Source: Burkholderia sp. 4M9327F10
GTDB lineage: Bacteria; Pseudomonadota; Gammaproteobacteria; Burkholderiales; Burkholderiaceae
Length of the DNA stretch: 61,437 nucleotides
Direction of reading: 5' to 3'
NCBI RefSeq assembly: GCF_005503145.1
Contig: NZ_SCNV01000052.1
Coordinates: forward strand, 1 to 61,437
Shown piece after piece: positions 7,889 to 15,967 of the stretch. Each line of letters opens with the position of its first letter. Position 1 is the stretch's first letter. Both the position numbers and the translations under genes were made by a program. The notes beneath the pieces are model-generated. The model had not been told where the DNA came from and made no database searches. It saw nothing but the letters and a program-made list of their open reading frames with translations.

Positions 7889-8827
7889 ATGCGTCGTCTC
7901 CCCTCGCTCGGTGCGCTGCACGCCTTTGAAGCTGCAGCGCGCAATCTGAGCTTTACCGCCGCCGCCAACGAGCTATGCGTGACGCAGGCCGCCATCAGCC
8001 ATCAGATTCGCCAGTTGGAAGGGTGGCTCGGATTTGCGCTGTTCGAGCGCCGCGGCCATAGCCTGACGCTGACCAGCAAGGGCAGCGCCTATCTGCCGGA
8101 CCTGACCGACGCCTTCGATCGCATGTCGGCGGCCACGCTGCGGCTGCGCGAACGCGCGGACGGTCCGCTGCGTGTGACGGTTTTGCCGTCGTTTGCCTCG
8201 CGCTGGCTGGTGCCACGGCTCAACGCGTTCCGCGTGCTGCATCCGGAGGTGGACCTCAAGCTCACCAGTTCGGCCGATCTCTGGGATTTTTCGACTGATC
8301 GCTTCGATATCGCCATTCGCTCGGGCCTCGGCCGTTGGCCCGGCCTCAAGGCGGATCTGATTGCGCACGAAACGTTAAGCCCGGTCTGCAGTCCGAGCGT
8401 GGCAGTTGGGCCGCCCACGCTGCGGACGCCGTCCGATCTGCGCGGGGTGGCACTGCTGCATGACGAGCCGAAGAGCGGCTGGCGGCGCTGGTGCGAGCAC
8501 GCGGGTGTGGCTGGGATCGATTGGGGCGCGGGCGCCTCGTTCAATGACGCAAGCCTTGCGCTGCAGGCTGCGGTGGATGGTCAGGGTGTCGCGCTGGGGA
8601 GGCTTACGCTGGCGGCCGACGATCTCGCCTCCGGACGCCTCGTTCAACCGTTCGAGATCGTGCTTCCGAACGACTACAGCTACTGGCTGGCCTTTCCACG
8701 CGCTGCTGCGGAAAGGCCGGATGTCGCGGCCTTTCGTGCGTGGTTGCTGTCTGAAGCCAAGGGTTCGGCACGTTTGGGCGCGGCCCGCTTGCCCACGTCT
8801 GCGGCGGATACCGAGGCCATCAAGTGA
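7889..8827 (+). CDS. LysR family transcriptional regulator (GcvA-like)
   Basis: 312 aa. The N-terminal winged HTH (residues 1-65) contains LGALHAFEAAARNLSFTAAANELCVTQAAISHQIRQLE, close to the GcvA/AmpR-type LysR subgroup, followed by a periplasmic-binding-protein-like effector domain (about 90-300). It is divergent from the LysE gene at 7753, so that gene is the likely target. The effector is unknown. Perfect palindrome AACCGTCGACGGTT lies just after the stop (8847-8860). Confidence 0.9.
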   Translation: MRRLPSLGALHAFEAAARNLSFTAAANELCVTQAAISHQIRQLEGWLGFALFERRGHSLTLTSKGSAYLPDLTDAFDRMSAATLRLRERADGPLRVTVLPSFASRWLVPRLNAFRVLHPEVDLKLTSSADLWDFSTDRFDIAIRSGLGRWPGLKADLIAHETLSPVCSPSVAVGPPTLRTPSDLRGVALLHDEPKSGWRRWCEHAGVAGIDWGAGASFNDASLALQAAVDGQGVALGRLTLAADDLASGRLVQPFEIVLPNDYSYWLAFPRAAAERPDVAAFRAWLLSEAKGSARLGAARLPTSAADTEAIK

Positions 8828-8905
8828 CGTTCGACACAACGAGCTAAACCGTCGACGGTTGACGCCGGATGCGTTTCTAAAGGCCTCGGAGGAATCTGGC
8901 GGGTG

Positions 8906-8926
8906 GCACAGGGATTGAGCCTGTGC
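8906..8926 (+). terminator. Hairpin between the LysR and LysE genes
   Basis: GCACAGG (8906-8912) / CCTGTGC (8920-8926), a 7-bp perfect stem with a 7-base loop in the gap between the LysR stop and the next gene. No T run follows, so termination is uncertain; it could also be an operator. Confidence 0.35.
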
Positions 8927-9054
8927 AATCTGCTGTGTTGTGAATGCGGCGTTCGCTCAGTCCGGCCAACAGCGGTCAGTTGTGAATTGCTTCAGAATAC
9001 TGGCGGATGAAGCAACTCCACGTTTTGTACAACCACAATTCACTGAGGCTACAG

Positions 9055-9672
9055 ATGGTTGATTGGTCTGCTATTGCGACAGTCTTTTCTGTGTATGCGG
9101 CTGCTGTCGTCATACCCGGGCCGAACTTCGTCGCAATCACTCACAAGGCGGTGGCCGGCACGCGCTCCGATGCGCTCGCGCTTGTCGCCGGAATCGTGAC
9201 GGTGAATCTGTTCTGGGCGACTTGCGCCATCCTTGGTATCGGAATGGTGTTCGCTATTTTCCCGTGGCTCGCTGTCGGCGTGAGGCTTGCTGGCGCGGCC
9301 TATCTGATCTGGTTCGGACTGCGGCTCATTGTGTCGGCACGGGCAACCCCCTCAGGAGCACGTTACCCAATGAAGGCGCCGCTGTTTCGTGCGGCGTTCC
9401 TACAAGGTATCGCGACAAATATCGCGAACCCGAAGTCCATTGCGTTTTATGCGGCGGTTTTTTCCTCAGCGGTGCCCACCCACGTTTCCATGCCAACATT
9501 TGTCGCGATGCTTGCCACTGTCGGTGCATCAGCGACGTGCTGGTACGGAGCAGTCGCGCTCGTTCTATCGAATGCGGCGATTGCGACGGCGTATCGTCGC
9601 GCGAAGGCATGGATCGATCTCACATGTGGAGGGCTCATGATTGCGCTGGGAATCCGGCAGGCATTTCGTTAG
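9055..9672 (+). CDS. LysE family translocator
   Basis: 205 aa LysE/RhtB-family amino-acid exporter with about six membrane segments. The fingerprint AAVVIPGPNFVAITHKAVAGTRSDALALVAGI is at the N-terminus. The ATG at 9055 is chosen because a GAGG ribosome-binding site precedes it and homology starts with MVDWSAI; an ATG at 9007 lies in frame but has no ribosome-binding site. It is unrelated at close range to the LysE gene at 7145-7753, so it is not a recent duplicate. The substrate is unknown. Confidence 0.9.
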   Translation: MVDWSAIATVFSVYAAAVVIPGPNFVAITHKAVAGTRSDALALVAGIVTVNLFWATCAILGIGMVFAIFPWLAVGVRLAGAAYLIWFGLRLIVSARATPSGARYPMKAPLFRAAFLQGIATNIANPKSIAFYAAVFSSAVPTHVSMPTFVAMLATVGASATCWYGAVALVLSNAAIATAYRRAKAWIDLTCGGLMIALGIRQAFR

Positions 9673-9816
9673 CCCAGCATCTCCCCCAAAAGAAAAACAA
9701 TTTGGCCTGTTGAAAGGCTGATTTTGACCGCCTACGATGCCGCTCAACCGCGCGAGTGTGGAAATCTCAGAACGCGGCGGCCAGAAAACGTCGGTGCAGG
9801 ATCGGGGAGTATCACA

Positions 9817-10038
9817 ATGAAAATGTCTCACAGATTAGCAAGCTCTGATACGTCGGGCCCCGTGTGGGGGCTTATCTTTGGAATCTTCATGACGGCGATC
9901 GGCATTGGCCTCTGGCTTTATGCGACATTGCCGGTGTCCCATGCGCGACAAGATCAATCGTGGGCTGTCGCGGCCGTGCTCATTGGTCTCTTTTTAGCCG
10001 TCTACGCGGGGCGCGAACTCCTCCAGAGTCGTCGGTAG
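9817..10038 (+). CDS. Small two-segment membrane protein
   Basis: 73 aa hypothetical protein. Two hydrophobic stretches (GLIFGIFMTAIGIGLWLYAT and AVAAVLIGLFLAVYAG) are separated by a short polar loop, predicting a helical hairpin in the inner membrane. The ATG at 9817 has a GGGGAG ribosome-binding site, which an upstream in-frame TTG (9724) lacks. I do not recognise a family. It stands alone, with the LexA-type site 74 bases downstream. Confidence 0.6.
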   Translation: MKMSHRLASSDTSGPVWGLIFGIFMTAIGIGLWLYATLPVSHARQDQSWAVAAVLIGLFLAVYAGRELLQSRR

Positions 10039-10111
10039 CATCGTCCGTTTGGGTAATACGCCACGCTTTCGCTCGATGCGCTGTCTCGCGGAGAGAGCGG
10101 ATCCGTCAAAA

Positions 10112-10131
10112 TACTGTTCAAACACACAGTA
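10112..10131 (+). promoter_or_regulatory. LexA (SOS) operator
   Basis: TACTGT (10112-10117), 8 bases, ACAGTA (10126-10131): matches all 12 symmetric positions of the classical TACTGT-N8-ACAGTA SOS box. It lies 58 bases upstream of the start of a 60-codon ORF and ahead of a second 55-codon ORF. LexA of betaproteobacteria recognises this same dyad. Confidence 0.7.
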
Positions 10132-10189
10132 CCGCGATCTGCACGTAAAGGCCTAGACTACTTATCCCGACACGAACGCGGAGCGCGCC

Positions 10190-10372
10190 ATGGTCACCAA
10201 GACCGTCCGGCGGACACTTTCTGGTCTCACTTCGGCCTTTGCGCCGGCTCCGAAAGACAGGCAACGGGTTGCATACACCGTGAAATCGGCCCAGCAACGA
10301 GCCGACGAAGCCTGGAGGCACACCACGCACGGCGTGCACAGTTCCCCACCCCGCAAGGATCCGAAAGCGTAA
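10190..10372 (+). CDS. Small basic hypothetical protein downstream of a LexA box
   Basis: 60 aa, Arg/Lys/His-rich, hydrophilic, starting MVTKTVRRTLSGLTSAF. GGAG lies 7 bases upstream of the ATG. Third-position G/C preference is moderate, weaker than in neighbouring genes. There is no transmembrane segment and no recognised family. Its position 58 bases after a full SOS box suggests DNA-damage induction. Whether the ORF is translated is uncertain. Confidence 0.45.
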   Translation: MVTKTVRRTLSGLTSAFAPAPKDRQRVAYTVKSAQQRADEAWRHTTHGVHSSPPRKDPKA

Positions 10373-10441
10373 TTTTCGGAAGCGAGGCGCAAGACTGACC
10401 CCGCCGTCCGAATTGGCTGCTATCGAAGCCGGAGACGAAAT

Positions 10442-10609
10442 ATGACTGCTCCACAAAAGCTTTACGGTCTGACGTTGAAACCCCACGCCAAGACTCCGCG
10501 CAAGTTGACCGAAGTGCCCATCGCTGAACCGCGCCCTGACCTCCTGGAAGCCGTTCGCCGAGCCGTGGCCGAGAATCGGGAAGCGGGAGAACGGCGACCG
10601 CGAGAATAA
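10442..10609 (+). CDS. Small basic hypothetical protein
   Basis: 55 aa, starting MTAPQKLYGLTLKPHAKTPR, very rich in Arg, Glu and Pro, with an amphipathic segment DLLEAVRRAVAENREAGER at the C-terminus. The ATG at 10442 follows GCCGGAGACGAAAT, giving a usable GGAG ribosome-binding site. It lies 69 bases after the previous small ORF on the same strand, so both could share the LexA-controlled promoter. I do not recognise a family. Confidence 0.45.
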   Translation: MTAPQKLYGLTLKPHAKTPRKLTEVPIAEPRPDLLEAVRRAVAENREAGERRPRE

Positions 10610-10775
10610 TTCGATCTGCCTGAAACCAATGTCTCTTTTCTAACAGAGACAAGTCTTTCGACCGCAATCGGTCAATGGCTTAGCGGGGTCGCTTGCGCCC
10701 TTTCGCGCCGCAACGCGACCCTCGCCGAGTCCCTTAACGCCCGGTCACAACCGGTCACTCGCCCCCTGCCGCTCC

Positions 10776-11159
10776 TCAAGTCGCGTACTGCCCGATCCCA
10801 TTGCCGAACGACCAGTTCTCCTTAGGCACGTCCACAAGGTTCACGAACACGTCTTCGGGCCGCACGCCCGGACTCTCCGCCAGACGCTCGGCAATCCGCT
10901 TGTACAGCGCCTTCTTCAACTCGACCGTGCGCGTGTTGTTGGCAGTGATCTGGATCAGCACGAGGTCGTCGCTGCGGTGGATATCCAGGTAGTGCTTGCC
11001 GTAAAAGAAGTTGTCCTCATCGTGTTCGGTGATGACCATGAATATGTCGTCTTCCGGCACGTTGAACACTTCCATCAGGGAACGGTGGATACCCTGCGTA
11101 ATAGCCTTCCGGTAAGCCGCCGGCTTGCCGGCGCGTACTGCGATACGGGTGAACGGCAT
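10776..11159 (-). CDS. Tautomerase family protein
   Basis: 127 aa member of the tautomerase superfamily. After removal of the initiator Met the N-terminus is Pro1 (MPFTRIAVRAGK), the catalytic base of this superfamily. Length corresponds to two beta-alpha-beta units. The ATG at 11159 is chosen because it exposes Pro1 and has an AGAGG ribosome-binding site; an upstream in-frame start (11192) would bury the proline. It is divergent from a LysR gene, its probable regulator. The substrate is unknown. Confidence 0.88.
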   Translation of the reverse strand: MPFTRIAVRAGKPAAYRKAITQGIHRSLMEVFNVPEDDIFMVITEHDEDNFFYGKHYLDIHRSDDLVLIQITANNTRTVELKKALYKRIAERLAESPGVRPEDVFVNLVDVPKENWSFGNGIGQYAT

Positions 11160-11256
11160 GATGAAACCTCTTTTGGAGTAGATGGAGTACACAGCTTAGG
11201 CCGCATCATTCATAATTGACAGACATTCATGGTGATTTCATCTATTTCCAGTGGAA

Positions 11257-12111
11257 ATGAAAGTCCTCGATCTCGATGCCGTGCGCGCCTTCGTTCTGGT
11301 CGCCGATCTGCATAGCTTCACCCGCGCGGCGGACGCGCTCGATACCACCCAATCGGCCGTCAGCCTGAAGCTCAAGCGGCTGGAGTCGCACCTTGGCAAG
11401 CAGTTGGTGGAGCGCACGCCGCGTGTGGTGCGTTTGTCGGCGGATGGCCATGTCTTTCTCAACGCCGCCCGCGACCTGCTGAACGCGCACGAACGGGCGC
11501 TCGGTTCGCTGTCGGTCGAGCGCCGCAGGCTCTCGCTGGGCCTCAGCGAGCACGTCGCCGGTACGGACTTGCCGGATTTGCTGGCGAAGGTGAACGCTTA
11601 CGATCCTGGGGTGGTGGTCGAATTGCATCTCGGCATGTCGGCAGCGCTGCTTGCGCAGTTCGACGAGCGGCGGCTCGATGCCGTGATCGTGCGCTACGAA
11701 CCGGAAGACGCGCCGCGCGAAGACGCCACCGTGCTGTTTACCGAACCGCTCGGCTGGCTCGCGGCGCCCCAATGGCTGCTGCGGGTCGGCGAACCGCTGC
11801 CGCTTGCGCTGCTTACCGCGCCATGTAACGTGCGCGCCGTGGCGATTCATACGCTGGATGAGGCCGGTATCGCGTGGCGCGAGGCATTCGTCGGTGGTGG
11901 AGTGGCAGCGGTCGGCGCAGCGGCAGCGGCGGGGCTGGCGGTGTCGCCGCTGGCGCGGCGGGTGGCGCCGCGGGGGCTGGTCGACGTTGGGACGCGGCTC
12001 GGCTTGCCGCCATTGCCGGAGTCACGGGTGACGCTGCATTCGCGGTTGCGCGATCCACGTTCGGTGGAGACGTTGAGGTTGTTGGCGGGGGGGCTGGGGA
12101 GTGGGGTGTAG
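11257..12111 (+). CDS. LysR family transcriptional regulator
   Basis: 284 aa. The HTH (residues 1-62) contains LDAVRAFVLVADLHSFTRAADALDTTQSAVSLKLKRLESHLG, then a LysR substrate-binding domain ending in a low-complexity Ala/Gly/Val-rich stretch. The ATG at 11257 gives the standard LysR N-terminus; a GTG two codons earlier is also possible. It is divergent from the tautomerase gene, with about 97 bases between the starts, so that gene is the likely target. Confidence 0.9.
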   Translation: MKVLDLDAVRAFVLVADLHSFTRAADALDTTQSAVSLKLKRLESHLGKQLVERTPRVVRLSADGHVFLNAARDLLNAHERALGSLSVERRRLSLGLSEHVAGTDLPDLLAKVNAYDPGVVVELHLGMSAALLAQFDERRLDAVIVRYEPEDAPREDATVLFTEPLGWLAAPQWLLRVGEPLPLALLTAPCNVRAVAIHTLDEAGIAWREAFVGGGVAAVGAAAAAGLAVSPLARRVAPRGLVDVGTRLGLPPLPESRVTLHSRLRDPRSVETLRLLAGGLGSGV

Positions 12112-12176
12112 CGCCTACTTAGCCGGAACGTTCGTCGCTGAACTTAGGTCACCGCGGGAGCCGCCCAGTTATCAAC

Positions 12177-12198
12177 GTCCACTGAACCGGAAGTGGAC
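12177..12198 (+). promoter_or_regulatory. Inverted repeat upstream of the ArgP-like gene
   Basis: GTCCACT (12177-12183) / AGTGGAC (12192-12198), a perfect 7-bp dyad 43-64 bases upstream of the regulator start. The position fits a LysR-type autoregulatory site, though a stem-loop in the leader is also possible. Confidence 0.4.
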
Positions 12199-12240
12199 AA
12201 CTCAACTTAAGCTTAGACGCTAACTATCCCAAGGCACCAA

Positions 12241-13182
12241 GTGGACCTCGACCCGCGCCAAACCACCGCTGTTCGCGCCGTCATCGAAACCGGCAGTTTC
12301 GAGCAAGCCGCCGCGCGTCTGAACATCACTCCCTCCGCCGTTTCGCAGCGCGTGCGCGCGCTGGAAACGCGGCTGGGCAATCCGTTAATCGTTCGCACAC
12401 GCCCATGCCGGGCCACCGGCATGGGGCAGCGCCTCTTGCAGTACCTGCGCCGAACCGCCTTGCTGGAAGACGACTTCGCCAGCGATCTGGCGGGCGCCAA
12501 CGAAGCACTGCTTAATGTTGCCGCAGCGGTGAATGCGGACACGCTGTCCACCTGGTTCTTCCCTGCCCTCTCCGAAATCCTGCTGCAGGAAAACGTGCTG
12601 CTCGACCTGACCGTCGACGATCAGGACCACACGCATGCTTTGCTCGCCTCGGGCCTTGCAATCGGCTGCATCACGACCGAGCCGGTTCCCATGCGCGGCT
12701 GCTTCGCCGAGCGGCTGGGCGCAATGCGCTACCGGCTGGTGGCATCGGCGGCCTTCGTCGAACGCTGGTTTCCGAACGGCTTGACCCGGGAAGCCGCGCG
12801 CCGGGCGCCGGTGATCCTGTCGTCGCGCAAGGACGCCTTGCAGGCGCGCTTCCTGGAGACGCGCTTCGGCTTGCCGCCGGAAGCGTATCCCTGCCACTAC
12901 GTCCCCGCTCCCGTGCCGCGTTATATGGCGATCCAGCGCGGCCTTGCCTATGGAATGGTGCCGGAACTCGAGTTTGGCGATGCCGTGCAGCGCGGCGAGC
13001 TGATCGATCTGGCGCCCAGCCAGCCGACCGATGTCGAACTGTACTGGCACGCCTGGAAAGTGCAGTCGCCGCGGCTGGAGAAGCTGTCGGCGCGCATTGT
13101 CGAACTAGGCCGCGCGGCGCTCGCCGGCCCGGGTGCGTCAGGCGCTACGGGCGCCAAGGGCAAACGCAAACGCGCCGCTTGA
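12241..13182 (+). CDS. argP: LysR family regulator ArgP
   Basis: 313 aa. It matches the ArgP/LysG (IciA) subgroup: the HTH contains AVIETGSFEQAAARLNITPSAVSQRVRALETRLGNPLIVRTRPCRATGMGQRLL, with the typical RPCRAT segment, followed by an effector domain. ArgP proteins activate LysE/ArgO-type arginine or lysine exporters. Two LysE-family genes lie within 5 kb but neither is adjacent, so the target is open. The start is GTG at 12241. The C-terminus has a Gly/Ala/Lys tail. The gene converges with the secreted-protein gene at 13195. Confidence 0.88.
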   Translation: MDLDPRQTTAVRAVIETGSFEQAAARLNITPSAVSQRVRALETRLGNPLIVRTRPCRATGMGQRLLQYLRRTALLEDDFASDLAGANEALLNVAAAVNADTLSTWFFPALSEILLQENVLLDLTVDDQDHTHALLASGLAIGCITTEPVPMRGCFAERLGAMRYRLVASAAFVERWFPNGLTREAARRAPVILSSRKDALQARFLETRFGLPPEAYPCHYVPAPVPRYMAIQRGLAYGMVPELEFGDAVQRGELIDLAPSQPTDVELYWHAWKVQSPRLEKLSARIVELGRAALAGPGASGATGAKGKRKRAA

Positions 13183-13194
13183 GATCAGTGCTGC

Positions 13195-13776
13195 TCAGTG
13201 CAAAATCGGCGGCAGATCGCTACCGCTAGCGGCTGGCTTCGTGGTCACGCTCGCCATCACGGGCGCCGGTTGCGCAGGCGCGGTGGAAGCCGCTGCGTGT
13301 GCCGCCATGGGCGTCACGGCAGGTTTAGCAGAAGCACTCGCCACGCCAGGGCCGGTATGCCCGGCCGCATGTCTCGCCGCCACTTTCTGCCCGCTCGCAT
13401 GCGTCGCGGTACGCACATGAACGCCCTTCGACTGCGCCATCTTGAACGGCTTCTTAGACTCGCTCCCCGCTGCCATCTTGACGTGGGCCTTCCCCGAATA
13501 CCCAACGTTCGCCACTGCCGTCTTATGCCCCGCGTGAACCGCAACCTTGTGATCCGCAAGCAGCGCCGCCCTCTTCGCCGCGGGCTTATGCGGCTTGCTC
13601 TTCCCCGCCGCAGCACCACCCTTGGCCGCTACCTTCTTCTTACCCACAGGCGCGTGATTTTTCACGCTCTTCACCGGATGCCGCGTCTCCGGCGGATTCC
13701 ACACCTCAGCGTACTGCGTGGCCTGCGCGCCCACTGCCCAGCACCCTGCCGCTAACACTACTGCTCGCAACCACAT
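13195..13776 (-). CDS. Secreted Lys/His/Ala-rich basic protein
   Basis: 193 aa. The N-terminus MWLRAVVLAAGCWAVGAQA is a Sec signal peptide with cleavage likely near AQA. The mature part is low-complexity and strongly basic, with many KK, GKSK, HK and HAGH segments, and a Pro/Ala-rich C-terminus. This composition suggests a periplasmic or surface polyanion- or metal-binding protein, but no family is recognised. The ATG at 13776 has a GAGG ribosome-binding site; upstream in-frame codons do not give a signal peptide. Confidence 0.7.
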   Translation of the reverse strand: MWLRAVVLAAGCWAVGAQATQYAEVWNPPETRHPVKSVKNHAPVGKKKVAAKGGAAAGKSKPHKPAAKRAALLADHKVAVHAGHKTAVANVGYSGKAHVKMAAGSESKKPFKMAQSKGVHVRTATHASGQKVAARHAAGHTGPGVASASAKPAVTPMAAHAAASTAPAQPAPVMASVTTKPAASGSDLPPILH

Positions 13777-13836
13777 CACCTGCCGCTCCTCGTCGTCTCG
13801 TTCGCCTGGTCGGCGGCGATTATACCCAATCCGCCC

Positions 13837-13865
13837 TTGCAATAATCCATATTTGGACTATTATT
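13837..13865 (+). promoter_or_regulatory. Promoter and operator of the Xre/RES toxin-antitoxin operon
   Basis: -35 TTGCAA (13837-13842), 16 bases, -10 TATTAT (13859-13864). A dyad AATAATCC...ATTATT (13841-13865), with the core TCCATATTTGGA (13846-13857), covers the promoter. The overlap fits autorepression by the toxin-antitoxin complex. Confidence 0.6.
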
Positions 13866-13894
13866 GAGACAAAGTACAAAACAGGACCAGCCCT

Positions 13895-14332
13895 ATGTCT
13901 CACGCCGCCCGTGCCTCTCATGACGATCCGCCGCTGCGCCGGCCCGTCACGGAACCCTCGCTGACCGAGATGTCGGCGGCGGGCTTGCGTGCGTTCTTCA
14001 GGATTGCGAGCGACTGGGATTTGAGCACCGACGAACAGATCGTCCTGCTGGGCTCGCCGGGCCGCTCGACCTTCTTCAAGTGGAAGGCCGAGCCGCAAAC
14101 GGCGCGACTGGGACATGACACGCTCGAACGGCTATCGCTGCTGCTCGGCATTTACAAAGCGCTGCAGATCTTGCTGACGCAACCCGCTGCGGCCGATGGC
14201 TGGATCAAGCGTCCCAACAGCGCCCCGCCGTTCGGCGGGCGCCGCGCGCTCGACCGCATGCTCGCCGGCAATGTCAGCGACCTCGTCGCCGTGCGCCAGT
14301 ATCTCGACGCAATGCGAGGCGGCTGGGCGTGA
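13895..14332 (+). CDS. Xre/MbcA/ParS-family antitoxin
   Basis: 145 aa. It has an N-terminal helical DNA-binding region and a C-terminal toxin-binding domain of the MbcA/ParS/Xre type (DUF2384), seen in ALDRMLAGNVSDLVAVRQYLDAMRGGW, which ends with the usual conserved segment that plugs the toxin active site. Its stop overlaps the GTG start of the RES toxin by four bases, the standard layout of res-xre modules. The first ~25 residues are probably disordered. Confidence 0.88.
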   Translation: MSHAARASHDDPPLRRPVTEPSLTEMSAAGLRAFFRIASDWDLSTDEQIVLLGSPGRSTFFKWKAEPQTARLGHDTLERLSLLLGIYKALQILLTQPAAADGWIKRPNSAPPFGGRRALDRMLAGNVSDLVAVRQYLDAMRGGWA

Positions 14333-15030
14333 CTGAACTGACTTGGCAAGATCGCTGGCGCACTGCGCCGCTCGACTGGTCGCCCGCCTATCGCGTGATT
14401 CCGACGCGCTTTCCGGCGGTGAACCTGTACGACCGGGTGGCCTCGCCCGAAGACTTCGACGCGCTCTACGCGCTCGAAGCCATGACCAACGACCGTCTAC
14501 GCACCGAAGTCGGTGAAATCGATCTGGTGCCTCGCGAAGAGCGGCGTTTCGGACCGGGCTATGGGCCGATCATGGCGGCGCTCACGCATCTGAATCCGCT
14601 CGGCAGCCGGTTTTCCGACGGCAGCTACGGCGTGTTTTATTGCGCCGGTTCGCGGGCCACCGCCATCGCCGAAACGCGCTATCACACCGGCAAATTCCTC
14701 GCGGCCACGGCCGAGGCGCCGATGCGTCAGCAGATGCGGCTATACACGGTAATGGCGAGTGGAGTAGTGGTCGATTTGCGCGACGACGCGTCGCTCGACG
14801 CCGGCGTTCTCTCGCCGCATGACTACCTCGCCGGCCAGTCGCTCGGGCGGGCGGTACGCGCAGCCGGGGCGCCGGGGATCGCTTATCCGTCGGTGCGCGA
14901 TCCAGGCGGTGAATGTCTCGCGGCGTTCAAGACCTCGCTGTTGCGTGACTGCCATCACGCCGCCTACCTGGAATACAACTGGAACGGCAACGCCGTCGAT
15001 ATGGTGTTCGAACTGAGTCAGGTGGGATAG
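14329..15030 (+). CDS. RES-domain toxin (NAD+-degrading)
   Basis: 233 aa RES-domain protein. RES toxins hydrolyse or phosphorolyse NAD+ (MbcT, Res). Visible family elements are YRVIPTRFP with the conserved arginine, GVFYCAGSRATAIAETRYH with the conserved glutamate (about 115), and GIAYPSVRDPGG with the conserved serine, the R-E-S triad that names the family. The GTG start overlaps the antitoxin stop (GTGA), indicating translational coupling. All key residues are present, so the toxin is probably active. Confidence 0.88.
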   Translation: MTELTWQDRWRTAPLDWSPAYRVIPTRFPAVNLYDRVASPEDFDALYALEAMTNDRLRTEVGEIDLVPREERRFGPGYGPIMAALTHLNPLGSRFSDGSYGVFYCAGSRATAIAETRYHTGKFLAATAEAPMRQQMRLYTVMASGVVVDLRDDASLDAGVLSPHDYLAGQSLGRAVRAAGAPGIAYPSVRDPGGECLAAFKTSLLRDCHHAAYLEYNWNGNAVDMVFELSQVG

Positions 15031-15073
15031 ACGGCGCAAGGCACGACATAGCGCAGGACCGTGCGGGGACCGC

Positions 15074-15859
15074 TCAAGGCAAGGCCAGCGCCGCCGCTCC
15101 TTCCGCCCGCGCCATCTCCACCGTCACGGACCAGCGGTGTGTGCGGCGGGCTTCGACCATGGTCAGCCTGCCGCCCGGTCCAAACGCGCCGGTATCGATA
15201 AACACCTGAGCGCCGATCTGCTGGATGTTGCGCATCGGCGTATGGCCGCAGTACGTCAACGAGAGGCTGCGCTGCCGGCCCGGGTCGCCGTTGCCCATCG
15301 CGAGCTGGCGCCCCCACAGCAATTGCTGGCGCTCGTCGGCAGTGAACTCGCCGAGATCGAGTTCGGCGTCGGTGCCGAAGTACTCTGCATGCAGCACGTT
15401 AAAGCGCTCGTTGCCGCTGCCGATCACCCGCGCGAGCGGCAAGCGGCTCAAGCGCTGTGCATAGTGGCGCAGTTTCTCGTCCGACAATTGCACCGCCCAC
15501 GAACCGCCAATGCCGTACCACCACTGCCGGCGCAGGCGCCCTTCGGCGACTGCGCATAAGGTGTCCTCGTGATTGCCGAGCACAGCGTAGAACCAGGGCT
15601 TGTCGAGCAGCGCCAGCGCCTCTTCGGACTGGGTGCCGCGGTCGATCAGATCGCCGACTGAGAACAGCCGGTCGCGAGAGGGATCGAACGCCACCTCGCG
15701 CAGCAGATAGCGCAACGCATCGACGCAGCCGTGCAGATCGCCGACGACAAAGTCGCGGCCGGTGCGGTTGACAGCGTGGTGTTCGACAGTATTAGCGAGA
15801 GCAGTGACCATTCGTGCATGATAGAACGCGAACGCAAAGTGCGTATGCGCGGTTTCCAT
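15074..15859 (-). CDS. Metallophosphatase (PPP family, PrpA/ApaH-like)
   Basis: 261 aa calcineurin-like phosphoesterase of the bacteriophage-lambda-phosphatase/PrpA type. The three metal-binding signatures are present: GDLHG, GDLIDRG and GNHE, all within the N-terminal 120 residues, plus a downstream GHTPM with a metal-ligand histidine. It could be a Ser/Thr protein phosphatase or a diadenosine tetraphosphatase; the length is closer to the former. The ATG at 15859 has a weak GAGAA ribosome-binding site; an internal ATG at 15811 is the alternative. It follows the glucose dehydrogenase genes on the same strand after 108 bases. Confidence 0.85.
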   Translation of the reverse strand: METAHTHFAFAFYHARMVTALANTVEHHAVNRTGRDFVVGDLHGCVDALRYLLREVAFDPSRDRLFSVGDLIDRGTQSEEALALLDKPWFYAVLGNHEDTLCAVAEGRLRRQWWYGIGGSWAVQLSDEKLRHYAQRLSRLPLARVIGSGNERFNVLHAEYFGTDAELDLGEFTADERQQLLWGRQLAMGNGDPGRQRSLSLTYCGHTPMRNIQQIGAQVFIDTGAFGPGGRLTMVEARRTHRWSVTVEMARAEGAAALALP

Positions 15860-15967
15860 CTTTTCTCAGATGGTTGAACGCACGGGACACTCTCCCGTTC
15901 AGCCGCCAGCCGCAACGCAACCGGAAAACCATGCCGCATCGCGCTGCGTGGGCCCGGTGGTGAGCGG

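Noticed and set aside
9063..9713. 216-codon ORF overlapping the second LysE gene in another frame
   Set aside because: Cys/Arg-rich translation with no membrane pattern; the overlapping frame is a clear LysE protein.
10776..15030. Possible genomic island around the regulators and toxin-antitoxin pair
   Set aside because: No integrase, tRNA, direct repeats or transposase; codon use stays like that of the neighbours except in the tiny ORFs.
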